DNA from: Utricularia gibba
Taxonomy: Eukaryota; Streptophyta; Magnoliopsida; Lamiales; Lentibulariaceae
Direction: 5' to 3'
NCBI GenBank assembly: GCA_002189035.1
Contig: NEEC01000150.1
Coordinates: 1-34,014, forward strand
Length of the DNA stretch: 34,014 bases
Of the stretch, positions 22,201-33,800 are shown one piece after another. Position 1 is the stretch's first letter; each line of letters begins with the position of its first letter. The position numbers and the translations under genes are program-made. The notes under the pieces are model-generated. The model had not been told where the DNA came from. It saw only the letters and a list, made by a program, of their open reading frames with translations, and did no database searches.

Positions 22201-23080
22201 AGCCCGGCAAAGAAAGTGATGTATTTATTAACGTTCGGTTTTCGGTGTTGCCTACATGGTTTTTCAAGGAACAGCTTCTCGTTTTGTGGCGGCCAGTCTC
22301 GCTAGGAACTTGGTCCGGGCCCGCGATTCTTTATGGCTCATGAGGACAAAAGGATGCAAATCGATGAATACAATGTTGCATTTGTTTAAATTGCGATATC
22401 ACGTGCACCCCACATGATTTTTTCAACAACTTACTTTATACTTGAGCAGGCGGTCTTTGGGTGCACCTGGAACGGGACAAAGGTAAGGTTTGGCTTGCCC
22501 GAGAGTTAGTTGTAGTCCGGCAAATAAAGTGATGTATTTATTATCGTTCGGTTTTCGGGGGCTGCCTACATGGTTTTTCAAGGAACCGCTTCTCGTTTTG
22601 TGGCGGCCAGTCTCGCTGGGAACTTGGTCCTTGACCCCGATTCTGTATGGCTCATGAGGTCAACTGGATGCAAATCGATTAAAAAAAATGATCCATTTGT
22701 TTAAATTATGATGTCACGTGCACCCCACATGATTTTTTAACAACTACTTTATACATGAAGGCGGTCTTGGGGCACTTGGAACCGGAAAAAGATCAGCTTA
22801 GGCCTTGGCCCAAAGTAAGTTGTAGCCCGGCAAAGAAAGTGATGTATTTATTAACGTTCGGTTTTCGGTGTTGCCTACATGGTTTTTCAAGGAACAGCTT
22901 CTCGTTTTTGGCGGCCAGTCTCGCTAGGAACTTGGTCCGGGCCCGCGATTCTTTATGGCTCATGAGGACAAAAGGATGCAAATCGATGAATACAATGTTG
23001 CATTTGTTTAAATTGCGATATCACGTGCACCCCACATGATTTTTTCAACAACTTACTTTATACTTGAGGAGGCGGTCTTG
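19230..23080. repeat. Regular dimers, mostly GATGC-type B tails
   Basis: Markers: B at 19510, 20039, 20664, 21288, 21912 and 22531; A at 20353, 20975, 21602, 22218 and 22841, plus an A at 19230-19470 lacking the box. The A copy near 19774-19790 has lost about 100 bp: the head GGAAAAAGCTTAG joins directly to AACAGCTTCTCG, which explains the 529 bp spacing between B markers 19510 and 20039. Most B tails are GATGC with TTACGATGTC; those at 20039 and 22531 are GATCC. Confidence 0.93.
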
Positions 23081-24180
23081 GGTGCACTGGTTGAGGCACC
23101 TGTGATGATATTTATTATCGTTCGAAAAGGTAAGGTTTGACCCCGATTCTGTATGGCTCATGAGGTCAACTGGATGCAAATCGATTAAAAAAAATGATCC
23201 ATTTGTTTAAATTATGATGTCACGTGCACCCCACATGATGTCTTTGGGTGCACTTGGAATCAGCTTAGGCCTTGGCCCAAAGTAAGTTGTAGCCCGGCAA
23301 AGAAAGTGATGTATTTATTAACGTTCGCACATGGTTTTTCAAGGAACAGCAGTCTCGCTATTGGTCCGGCCCGCGATTCTTTATGGCTCAAGGACAAAAG
23401 GATGCAAATCGATGAATACAATGTTGCATTTGTTTAAATTGCGATATCACGTGCACCCCACATGGAGCAGGCGGTCTTGGGGGGCACTTGGAACCGGCAA
23501 ATAAAGTGATGTATTTATTATCGTTCGGTTTTCGGGGCTGCCTACATGGTTTTTCAAGGAACCGCTTCTCGTTTTGTGGCGGCCAGTCTCGCTGGGAACT
23601 TGGTCCTTGACCCCGATTCTGTATGGCTCATGAGGTCAACTGGATGCAAATCGATTAAAAAAAATGATGCCCGTGCACCCCACATGAAAGTCGTTCGGTT
23701 TTCGGTGTTGCCTACATGGTTTTTCAAGGAACAGCTTCTCGTTTTGTGGCGGCCAGTCTCGCTAGGAACTTGGTCCGGGCCCGCGATTCTTTATGGCTCA
23801 TGAGGACAAAAGGATGCAAATCGATGAATACAATGTTGCATTTGTTTAAATTGCGATATCACGTGCACCCCACATGATTTTTTCAACAACTTACTTTATA
23901 CTTGAGAGGCGGTCTTTGGGTGCACCTGGAACGGGACAAAGGTAATTGGCTTGCCGAAGTAAGTTGTAGTCCGGCAAATAAGTGATGTATTTATTATCGT
24001 TCGGTTTTCCTTGACCGCCGTTTTGTGGCGGCCAGTCTCGCTGTATGGGCTCATGAGGTCAACTGGATGCAAATCGATTAAAAAAAATGATGCATTTGTT
24101 TAAATTACGATGTCACGTGCACCCCACATGATTTTTTTTAACAACATACTTTATACCCGGCAAAGAAAGTGATGTATTTA
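23081..24180. repeat. Second zone of shortened monomers
   Basis: Alternation of A and B continues, but each copy has large gaps. The B copy at 23081-23245 keeps only part of the box, has its head word AAAAGGTAAGG after the box instead of before it, and then jumps to GACCCCGATTC. The A copy with marker 23308 lacks several middle blocks. The following linker (23463) has lost the T-tract and ACTTTATAC. The A at 23680-23880 lacks its head. The B with marker 23984 lacks most of the middle (24008-24045). The next A head is replaced by a join of TTATAC to CCGGCAAAG near 24156. Confidence 0.85.
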
Positions 24181-27100
24181 TTAACGTTCGGTTTTCGTGT
24201 TGCCTACATGGTTTTTCAAGGAACAGCTTCTCGTTTTTGTGGCGGCCAGTCTCGCTAGGAACTTGGTCCGGGCCCGCGAGGCTCATGAGGACAAAAGGAT
24301 GCAAATCGATGAATACAATGTTGCATTTGTTTAAATTGCGATATCACGTGCACCCCACGATTTTTTCAACAACTTACTTTATACTTGAGAAGGCGGTCTT
24401 TGGGTGCACCTGGAACGGGACAAAGGTAAGGTTTGGCTTGCCGAGAGTTAGTTGTAGTCCGGCAAATAAAGGATGTATTTATTATCGTTCGGTTTTCGGG
24501 GCTGCCTACATGGTTTTTCAAGGAACAGTCTTGGGAACTTGGTCCTTGACCCCGATTCTGTATGGCTCATGAGGTCAACTGGATGCAAATCGATTAAAAA
24601 AAATGATGCATTTGTTTAAATTATGATGTCACGTGCACCCCACATGATTTTTTTCAACAACTTACTTTATACTTGAGAGGCGGTCTTTGGGTGCACTTGG
24701 AACCGGAAAAAGATCAGCTTAGGCCTTGGCCCAAAGTAAGTTGTAGCCCGGCAAAGAAAGTGATGTATTTATTAACGTTCGGTTTTCGTGTTGCCTACAT
24801 GGTTTTTCAAGGAACAGCTTCTCGTTTTGTGGCGGCCAGTCTCGCTAGGAACTTGGTCCGGCCCGCGATTCTTTATGGCTCATGAGGACAAAAGGATGCA
24901 AATCGATGAATACAATGTTGCATTTGTTTAAATTGCGATATCACGTGCACCCCACATGATTTTTTCAACAACTTACTTTATACTTGAGCAGGCGGTCTTT
25001 GGGTGCACTGGAACGGGACAAAGGTGGTTTGGCTTGCCGAAGTTAGTTGTAGTCCGGCAAATAAAGTGATGTATTTATTATCGTTCGGTTTTCGGGGGCT
25101 GCCTACATGGTTTTTCAAGGAACCGCTTCTCGTTTTGTGGCGGCCAGTCTCGCTGGGAACTTGGTCCTTGACCCCGATTCTGTATGGCTCATGAGGTCAA
25201 CTGGATGCAAATCGATTAAAAAAAATGATGCATTTGTTTAAATTACGATGTCACGTGCACCCCACATGATTTTTTCAACAACTTACTTTATACTTGAGGA
25301 ACTTGGAACCGGAAAAAGGTCAGCTTAGGCCTTGGCCCAAAGTAGTTGTAGCCCGGCAAAGAAAGTGATGTATTTATTAACCGGTTTTCGGTGTTGCCTA
25401 CATGGTTTTTCAAGGAACAGCTTCTCGTTTTGGCGGCCAGTCTCGCTAGGAACTTGGTCCGGGCCCGCGATTCTTTATGGCTCATGAGGACAAAAGGATG
25501 CAAATCGATGAATACAATGTTGCATTTGTTTAAATTGCGATATCACGTGCACCCCACATGATTTTTTCAACAACTTACTTTATACTTGAGGAGGCGGTCT
25601 TGGGTGCACCTGGAACGGACAAAGGTAAGTTTGGCTTGCCCGAGAGTTAGTTGTAGTCCGGCAAATAAAGTGAATTTATTATCGTTCGGTTTTCGGGGGC
25701 TGCCTACATGGTTTTTCAAGGAACCGCTTCTCGTTTTGTGGCGGCCAGTCTCGCTGGGAACTTGGTCCTTGACCCCGATTCTGTATGGCTCATGAGGTCA
25801 ACTGGATGCAAATCGATTAAAAAAAATGATGCATTTGTTTAAATTACGATGTCACGTGCACCCCACATGATTTTTTAACAACTTACTTTATACATGAGAG
25901 GCGGTCTTTGGGGCACTACCGGAAAAAGTCAGCTTATTGGCCCAAAGTAAGTTGTAGCCCGGCAAAGAAAGTGATGTATTTATTAACGTTCGGTTTTCGG
26001 TGTTGCCTACATGGTTTTTCAAGGAACAGCTTCTTTTTGTGGCGGCCAGTCTTAGGAACTTGGTCCGGGCCCGCGAATGGCTCATGAGGACAAAAAGGAT
26101 GCAAATCGATGAATACAATGTTGCATTTGTTTAAATTGCGATATCACGTGCACCCCACATGATTTTTTCAACAACTTACTTTATACTTGAGAGGCGGTCT
26201 TTGGGTGCCTGGAACGGGACAAAGGTAAGGTTTGGCTTGCACCGAGAGTTAGTTGTAGTCCGGCAAATAAAGTGATGTATTTATTATCGTTCGGTTTTCG
26301 GGGCTGCTACATGGTTTTTCAAGGAACCGCTTCTCGTTTTGTGGCGGCCAGTCTCGCTGGGAACTTGGTCCTTGACCCCGATTCTGTATGGCTCATGAGG
26401 TCAACTGGATTCGATTAAAAAAATGATGCATTTGTTTAAATTACGATGTCACGTGCACCCCACATGATTTTTTTCAACAACTTACTTTATACTTGAGAAG
26501 GCGGTCTTGGGTGCACTTGGAACCGGAAAAAGTCAGCTTAGGCCTTGGCCCAAAGTAAGTTGTAGCCCGGCAAAGAAAGTGATGTATTTATTAACGTTCG
26601 GTTTTCGTGTTGGCGGCCAGTCTCGCTAGGAACTTGGTCCGGGCCCGCGATTCTTTATGGCTCATGAGGACAAAAGGATGCAAATCGATGAATACAATGT
26701 TGCATTTGTTTAAATTGCGATATCACGTGCACCCCACATGATTTTTTCAACAACTTACATACTTGAGAGGCGGTTTTGGGTGCACCTGGAACGGGACAAA
26801 GGTAAGTTTGGCTTGCCCGAGAGTTAGTTGTAGTCCGGCAAATAAAGTGATGTATTTATTATCGTTCGGTTTTCGGGGGCTGCCTACATGGTTTTTCAAG
26901 GAACCGCTTCTCGTTTTGTGGCGGCCAGTCTCGCTGGGAACTTGGTCCTTGACCCCGATTCTGTATGGCTCATGAGGTCAAATGCAAATCGATTGATGCA
27001 TTTGTTTAAATTATGATGTCACGTGCACCCCACATATTTTTTTCAACAACATACTTTATACATGAGAAGGCGGTCTTTGGGGCACTTGGAACCGGAAAAA

Positions 27101-27890
27101 GTCAGCTTAGGCCTTGGCCCAAAGTAAGTTGTAGCCCGGCAAAGAAAGTGATGTATTTATTAACGTTCGGTTTTCGGTGTTGCCTACATGGTTTTTCAAG
27201 GAACAGCTTCTCGTTTTGTGGCGGCCACTCGCTAGGAACTTGGTCCGGGCCCGCGATTCTTTATGGCTCATGAGGACAAAAGGATGCAAATCGATGAATA
27301 CAATGTTGCATTTGTTTAAATTGCGATATCACGTGCACCCCACATGATTTTTTCAACAACTTACTTTATACTTGAGCAGGCGGTCTTTGGGTGCACCTGG
27401 AACGGGACAAAGGTAAGGTTTGGCTTGCACGAGAGTTAGTTGTAGTCCGGCAAATAAAGTGATGTATTTATTATCGTTCGGTTTTCGGGGGCTGCCTACA
27501 TGGTTTTTCAAGGAACCGCTTCTCGTTTTTGGCGGCCAGTCTCGCTGGGAACTTGGTCCTTGATTCTGTATGGCTCATGAGGTCAACTGGATGCAAATCG
27601 ATTAAAAAAAATGATGCATTTGTTTAAATTATGATGTCACGTGCACCCCACATGATTTTTTTAACAACATACTTTATACATGAGGAGGCGGTCTTGGGGC
27701 ACTTGGAACCGGAAAAAGGTCAGCTTAGGCCTTGGCCCAAAGTAAGTTGTAGCCCGGCAAAGAAAGTGATGTATTTATTAACGTTCGGTTTTCGGTGTTG
27801 CCTACATGGTTTTTCAAGGAACAGCTTCTCGTTTTGGCGGCCAGTCTCGCTAGGAACTTGGTCCGGGCCCGCGATTCTTTATGGCTCATG
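24181..27890. repeat. Dimers with frequent small deletions
   Basis: Markers: A at 24171, 24762, 25367, 25973, 26581, 27150 and 27768; B at 24472, 25068, 25672 (marker damaged), 26274, 26849 and 27461. The A copy at 26581 lacks about 60 bp between TTTTCGTGTT and GGCGGCC. The B copy at 24472 has lost most of the segment between AAGGAAC and GGGAACTTGG. B tails are GATGC throughout. Several linkers have ACATACTTTATACATGAG. Confidence 0.92.
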
Positions 27891-30800
27891 AGACAAAAGG
27901 CGGTCTTTGGGCGATATCACGTGCACCCCACATGATTTTTTCAACAACTTACTTTATACTTGAGGAGGCGGTCTTGGTGCACTTGGAACGGAAAAGTTTG
28001 GCTTGCCCAAAGTTAGTTGTAGTCGGCAAATAAAGTGATGTATTTATTATCGTTCGGTTTTCGGGGGCTGCCTACATGGTTTTTCAAGGAACCGCTTCTC
28101 GTTTTGTGGCGGCCAAACTTGGTCCTTGACCCCGATTCTGTATGGCTCATGAGGTCCTGGATGCAAATCGGATGCAAAGATGTCACGTGCACCCCACATG
28201 TTTTTTTAACAACTTACTTTATACTTGAGGCGGTCTTGGGGCACTTGGAACCGGAAAAAGGTCAGCTTAGGCCTTGGCCCAAAGTAAGTTGTAGCCCGGC
28301 AAAGAAAGTGATGTATTTATTAACGTTCGGTTTTCGGTGTTGCCTACATGTTTTTCAAGGAACAGCTTCTCGTTTTGTGGCGGCCAGTCTCGCTAGGAAC
28401 TTGGTCCGGGCCCGCGATTCTTTATGGCTTGAGGACAAAAGGATGCAAATCGATGAATACAATGTTGCATTTGTTTAAATTGCGATATCACGTGCACCCC
28501 AGTTTTTTCAACAACTTACTTTATACTTGAGCAGGCGGTAGGAACCGGAAAAAGTTTGGCTTGCCGGTTGTAGTCCGGCAAATAAAGTGATGTATTTATT
28601 ATCGTTCGGTTTTCGGGGGCTGCCTACATGGTTTTTCAAGGAACCGCTTCTCGTTTTGTGGCGGCCAGTCTCGCTGGGAACTTGGTCCTTGATTCTGTAT
28701 GGCTCATGAGGTCAACTGGATGCAAATCGATTAAAAAAAATGATGCATTTGTTTAAATTACGATGTCACGTGCACCCCACATGATTTTTTTAACAACATA
28801 CTTTATACATGAGGAGGCGGTCTTGGGGCATTGGAACCGGAAAAAGTCAGCTTAGGCCTTGGCCCAAAGTAAGTTGTAGCCGGCAAAAAAGTGATGTATT
28901 TATTAACGTTCGGTTTTCGGTGTTGCCTACATGGTTTTTCAAGGAACAGCTTCTCGTTTTGTGGCGGCCAGTCTCGCTAGGAACTTGGTCCGGGCCCGCG
29001 ATTCTTTATGGCTCATGAGGACAAAGGATGCAAATCGATGAATACAATGTTGCATTTGTTTAAATTGCGATATCACGTGCACCCCACATGATTTTTTCAA
29101 CAACTTACTTTATACTTGAGGAGGCGGTCTTGGGTGCACTGGAACGGAAAAAGATTGGCTTGCCCAGTAGTTGTAGTCCGGCAAATAAAGTGATGTATTT
29201 ATTATCGTTCGGTTTTCGGGGGCTGCCTACATGGTTTTTCAAGGAACCGCTTCTCGTTTTGTGGCGGCCAGTCTCGCTGGGAACTTGGTCCTTGACCCCG
29301 ATTCTGTATGGCTCATGAGGTCAACTGGATGCAAATCGATTAAAAAAAATGATGCATTTGTTTAAATTACGATGTCACGTGCACCCCACATGATTTTTTT
29401 CAACAACTTACTTTATACATGAGAGGCGGTCTTTGGGGGGGCACTTGGAACCGGAAAAAGGTCAGCTTAGGCCTTGGCCCAAAGTAAGTTGTAGCCCGGC
29501 AAAGAAAGTGATGTATTTATTAACGTTCGGTTTTCGGTGTTGCCTACATGGTTTTTCAAGGAACAGCTTCTCGTTTTGTGGCGGCCAGTCTCGCTAGGAA
29601 CTTGGTCCGGCCCGCGATTCTTTATGGCTCATGAGGACAAAAGGATGCAAATCGATGAATACAATGTTGCATTTGTTTAAATTGCGATATCACGTGCACC
29701 CCACATGATTTTTTCAACAACTTACTTTATACTTGAGCAGGCGGTCTTTGGGGCACCTTGGAACGGAAAAAGTAAGTTTGGCTTGCCCAGTTAGTTGTAG
29801 TCCGGCAAATAAAGTGATGTATTTATTATCGTTCGGTTTTCGGGGGCTGCCTACATGGTTTTTCAAGGAACCGCTTCTCGTTTTGTGGCGGCCAGTCTCG
29901 CTGGGAACTTGGTCCTTGACCCCGATTCTGTATGGCTCATGAGGTCAACTGGATGCAAATCGATTAAAAAAAATGATGCATTTGTTTAAATTATGATGTC
30001 ACGTGCACCCCACATGATTTTTTTTAACAACTTACTTTATACTTGAGGAGGCGGTCTTGGGGCACTTGGAACCGGAAAAAGGTCAGCTTAGGCCTTGGCC
30101 CAAAGTAAGTTGTAGCCCGGCAAAGAAAGTGATGTATTTATTAACGTTCGGTTTTGTTGCCTACATGGTTTTTCAAGGAACAGCTTCTCGTTTTGTGGCG
30201 GCCAGTCTCGCTAGGAACTTGGTCCGGGCCCGCGATTCTTTATGGCTCATGAGGACAAAAGGATGCAAATCGATGAATACAATTGCATTTGTTTAAATTG
30301 CGATATCACGTGCACCCCACATGATTTTTTCAACAACTTACTTTATACTTGAGGAGGCGGTCTTGGGTGCACTGGAACGGAAAAGTAAGTTTGGCTTGCC
30401 CAAAGTAGTTGTAGTCCGGCAAATAAAGTGATGTATTTATTATCGTTCGGTTTTCGGGGCTGCCTACATGGTTTTTCAAGGAACCGCTTCTCGTTTTGTG
30501 GCGGCCAGTCTCGCTGGGAACTTGGTCCTTGACCCCGATTCTGTATGGCTCATGAGGTCAACTGGATGCAAATCGATTAAAAAAAATGATCCATTTGTTT
30601 AAATTATGATGTCACGTGCACCCCACATGTTTTTTTCAACAACTTACTTTATACTTGAGAGGCGGTCTTTGGGTGCACTTGGAACCGGAAAAAGATCAGC
30701 TTAGGCCTTGGCCCAAAGTAAGTTGTAGCCCGGCAAAGAAAGTGATGTATTTATTAACGTTCGGTTTTCGGTGTTGCCTACATTTTTTCAAGGAACAGCT

Positions 30801-33800
30801 TCTCGTTTTGTGGCGGCCAGTCTCGCTAGGAACTTGGTCCGGGCCCGCGATTCTTTATGGCTCATGAGGACAAAAGGATGCAAATCGATGAATACAATGT
30901 TGCATTTGTTTAAATTGCGATATCACGTGCACCCCACATGATTTTTTCAACAACTTACTTTATACTTGAGCAGGCGGTCTTTGGGTGCACCTGGAACGGG
31001 ACAAAGTAAGGTTTGGCTTGCACCGAGAGTTAGTTGTAGTCCGGCAAATAAAGTGATGTATTTATTATCGTTCGGTTTTCGGGGCTGCCTACATGGTTTT
31101 TCAAGGAACCGCTTCTCGTTTTGTGGCGGCCAGTCTCGCTGGGAACTTGGTCCTTGACCCCGATTCTGTATGGCTCATGAGGTCAACTGGATGCAAATCG
31201 ATTAAAAAAAATGATGCATTTGTTTAAATTACGATGTCACGTGCACCCCACATGATTTTTTTAACAACATACTTTATACATGAGAGGCGGTCTTGGGGGC
31301 ACTTGGAACCGGAAAAAGGTCAGCTTAGGCCTTGGCCCAAAGTAAGTTGTAGCCCGGCAAAGAAAGTGATGTATTTATTAACGTTCGGTTTTCGGTGTTG
31401 CCTACATGGTTTTTCAAGGAACAGCTTCTCGTTTTGTGGGCCAGTCTCGCTAGGAACTTGGTCCGGGCCCGCGATTCTTTATGGCTCATGAGGACAAAAG
31501 GATGCAAATCGATGAATACAATGTTGCATTTGTTTAAATTGCGATATCACGTGCACCCCACATGATTTTTTCAACAACTTACTTTATACTTGAGGAGGTC
31601 TTGGGTGCACCTGGAACGGACAAAGGTAAGGTTTGGCTTGGCCGAGAGTTAGTTGTAGTCCGGCAAATAAAGTGATGTATTTATTATCGTTCGGTTTTCG
31701 GGGCTGCCTACATGGTTTTTCAAGGAACCGCTTCTCGTTTTGTGGCGGCCAGTCTCGCTGGGAACTTGGTCCTTGACCCCGATTCTGTATGGCTCATGAG
31801 GTCAACTGGATGCAAATCGATTAAAAAAAATGATCCATTTGTTTAAATTATGATGTCACGTGCACCCACATGATTTTTTCAACAACTTACTTTATACATG
31901 AGAAGGCGGTCTTTGGGTGCACTTGGAACCGGAAAAAGATCAGCTTAGGCCTTGGCCCAAAGTAAGTTGTAGCCCGGCAAAGAAAGTGATGTATTTATTA
32001 ACGTTCGGTTTTCGGTGTTGCCTACATGGTTTTTCAAGGAACAGCTTCTCGTTTTTGGCGGCCAGTCTCGCTAGGAACTTGGTCCGGGCCCGCGATTCTT
32101 TATGGCTCATGAGGACAAAAGGATGCAAATCGATGAATACAATGTTGCATTTGTTTAAATTGCGATATCACGTGCACCCCACATGATTTTTTCAACAACT
32201 TACTTTATACTTGAGCAGGCGGTCTTTGGGTGCACCTGGAACGGGACAAAGTAAGGTTTGGCTTGCACCGAGAGTTAGTTGTAGTCCGGCAAATAAAGTG
32301 ATGTATTTATTATCGTTCGGTTTTCGGGGCTGCCTACATGGTTTTTCAAGGAACCGCTTCTCGTTTTGTGGCGGCCAGTCTCGCTGGGAACTTGGTCCTT
32401 GACCCCGATTCTGTATGGCTCATGAGGTCAACTGGATGCAAATCGATTAAAAAAAATGATGCATTTGTTTAAATTACGATGTCACGTGCACCCCACATGA
32501 TTTTTTTAACAACATACTTTATACATGAGGAGGCGGTCTTGGGGGGCACTTGGAACCGGAAAAAGGTCAGCTTAGGCCTTGGCCCAAAGTAAGTTGTAGC
32601 CCGGCAAAGAAAGTGATGTATTTATTAACGTTCGGTTTTCGGTGTTGCCTACATGGTTTTTCAAGGAACAGCTTCTCGTTTTGTGGCGGCCAGTCTCGCT
32701 AGGAACTTGGTCCGGGCCCGCGATTCTTTATGGCTCATGAGGACAAAAGGATGCAAATCGATGAATACAATGTTGCATTTGTTTAAATTGCGATATATCA
32801 CGTGCACCCCACATGATTTTTCAACAACTTACTTTTATACTTGAGAGGCGGTCTTTGGGGCACTTGGAACGGAAAAAGTCAGCTTAGGCTTGGCCAAAGT
32901 AGTTGTAGTCCGGCAAATAAAGTGATGTATTATTATCGTTCGGTTTTCGGGGGCTGCCTACATGGTTTTTCAAGGAACCGCTTCTCGTTTTGTGGCGGCC
33001 AGTCTCGCTGGAACTTGGTCCTTGACCCCGATTCTGTATGGCTCATGAGGTCAACTGGATGCAAATCGATTAAAAAAAATGATGCATTTGTTTAAATTAC
33101 GATGTCACGTGCACCCCACATGATTTTTTTAACAACATACTTTATACTTGAGGAGGCGGTCTTGGGGCACTTGGAACCGGAAAAAGATCAGCTTAGGCCT
33201 TGGCCCAAAGTAAGTTGTAGCCCGGCAAAAAAGTGATGTATTTATTTAACGTTCGGTTTTCGGTGGCCTACATGGTTTTTCAAGGAACAGCTTCTTTTTT
33301 TGGCGGCCAGTCTCGCTAGGAACTTGGTCCGGGCCCGCGATTCTTTATGGCTCATGAGGACAAAAGGATGCAAATCGATGAATACAATGTTGCATTTGTT
33401 TAAATTGCGATATCACGTGCACCCCACATGATTTTTTTCAACAACTTACTTTATACTTGAGGAGGCGGTCGGGGCACTGGAACGGTTTGGCTTGCCCAAA
33501 GAGTTGTAGTCCGGCAAATAAAGTGATGTATTTATTATCGTTCGGTTTTCGGGGCTGCCTACATGGTTTTTCAAGGAACCGCTTCTCGTTTTGTGGCGGC
33601 CAGTCTCGCTGGGAACTTGGTCCTTGACCCCGATTCTGTATGGCTCATGAGGTCAACTGGATGCAAATCGATTAAAAAAAATGATGCATTTGTTTAAATT
33701 ACGATGTCACGTGCACCCCACATGATTTTTTTAACAACATACTTTTATACATGAGAAGGCGGTCTTTGGGTGCACTTGGAACCGGAAAAAAGTCAGCTTA

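Noticed and set aside
28035-28478. The longest open frame in the window (147 codons)
   Set aside because: It arises because deletions in one B and one A copy happen to keep the frame across the junction. Its content is the same satellite translation read through two monomers. There is no start context, domain or neighbouring gene.
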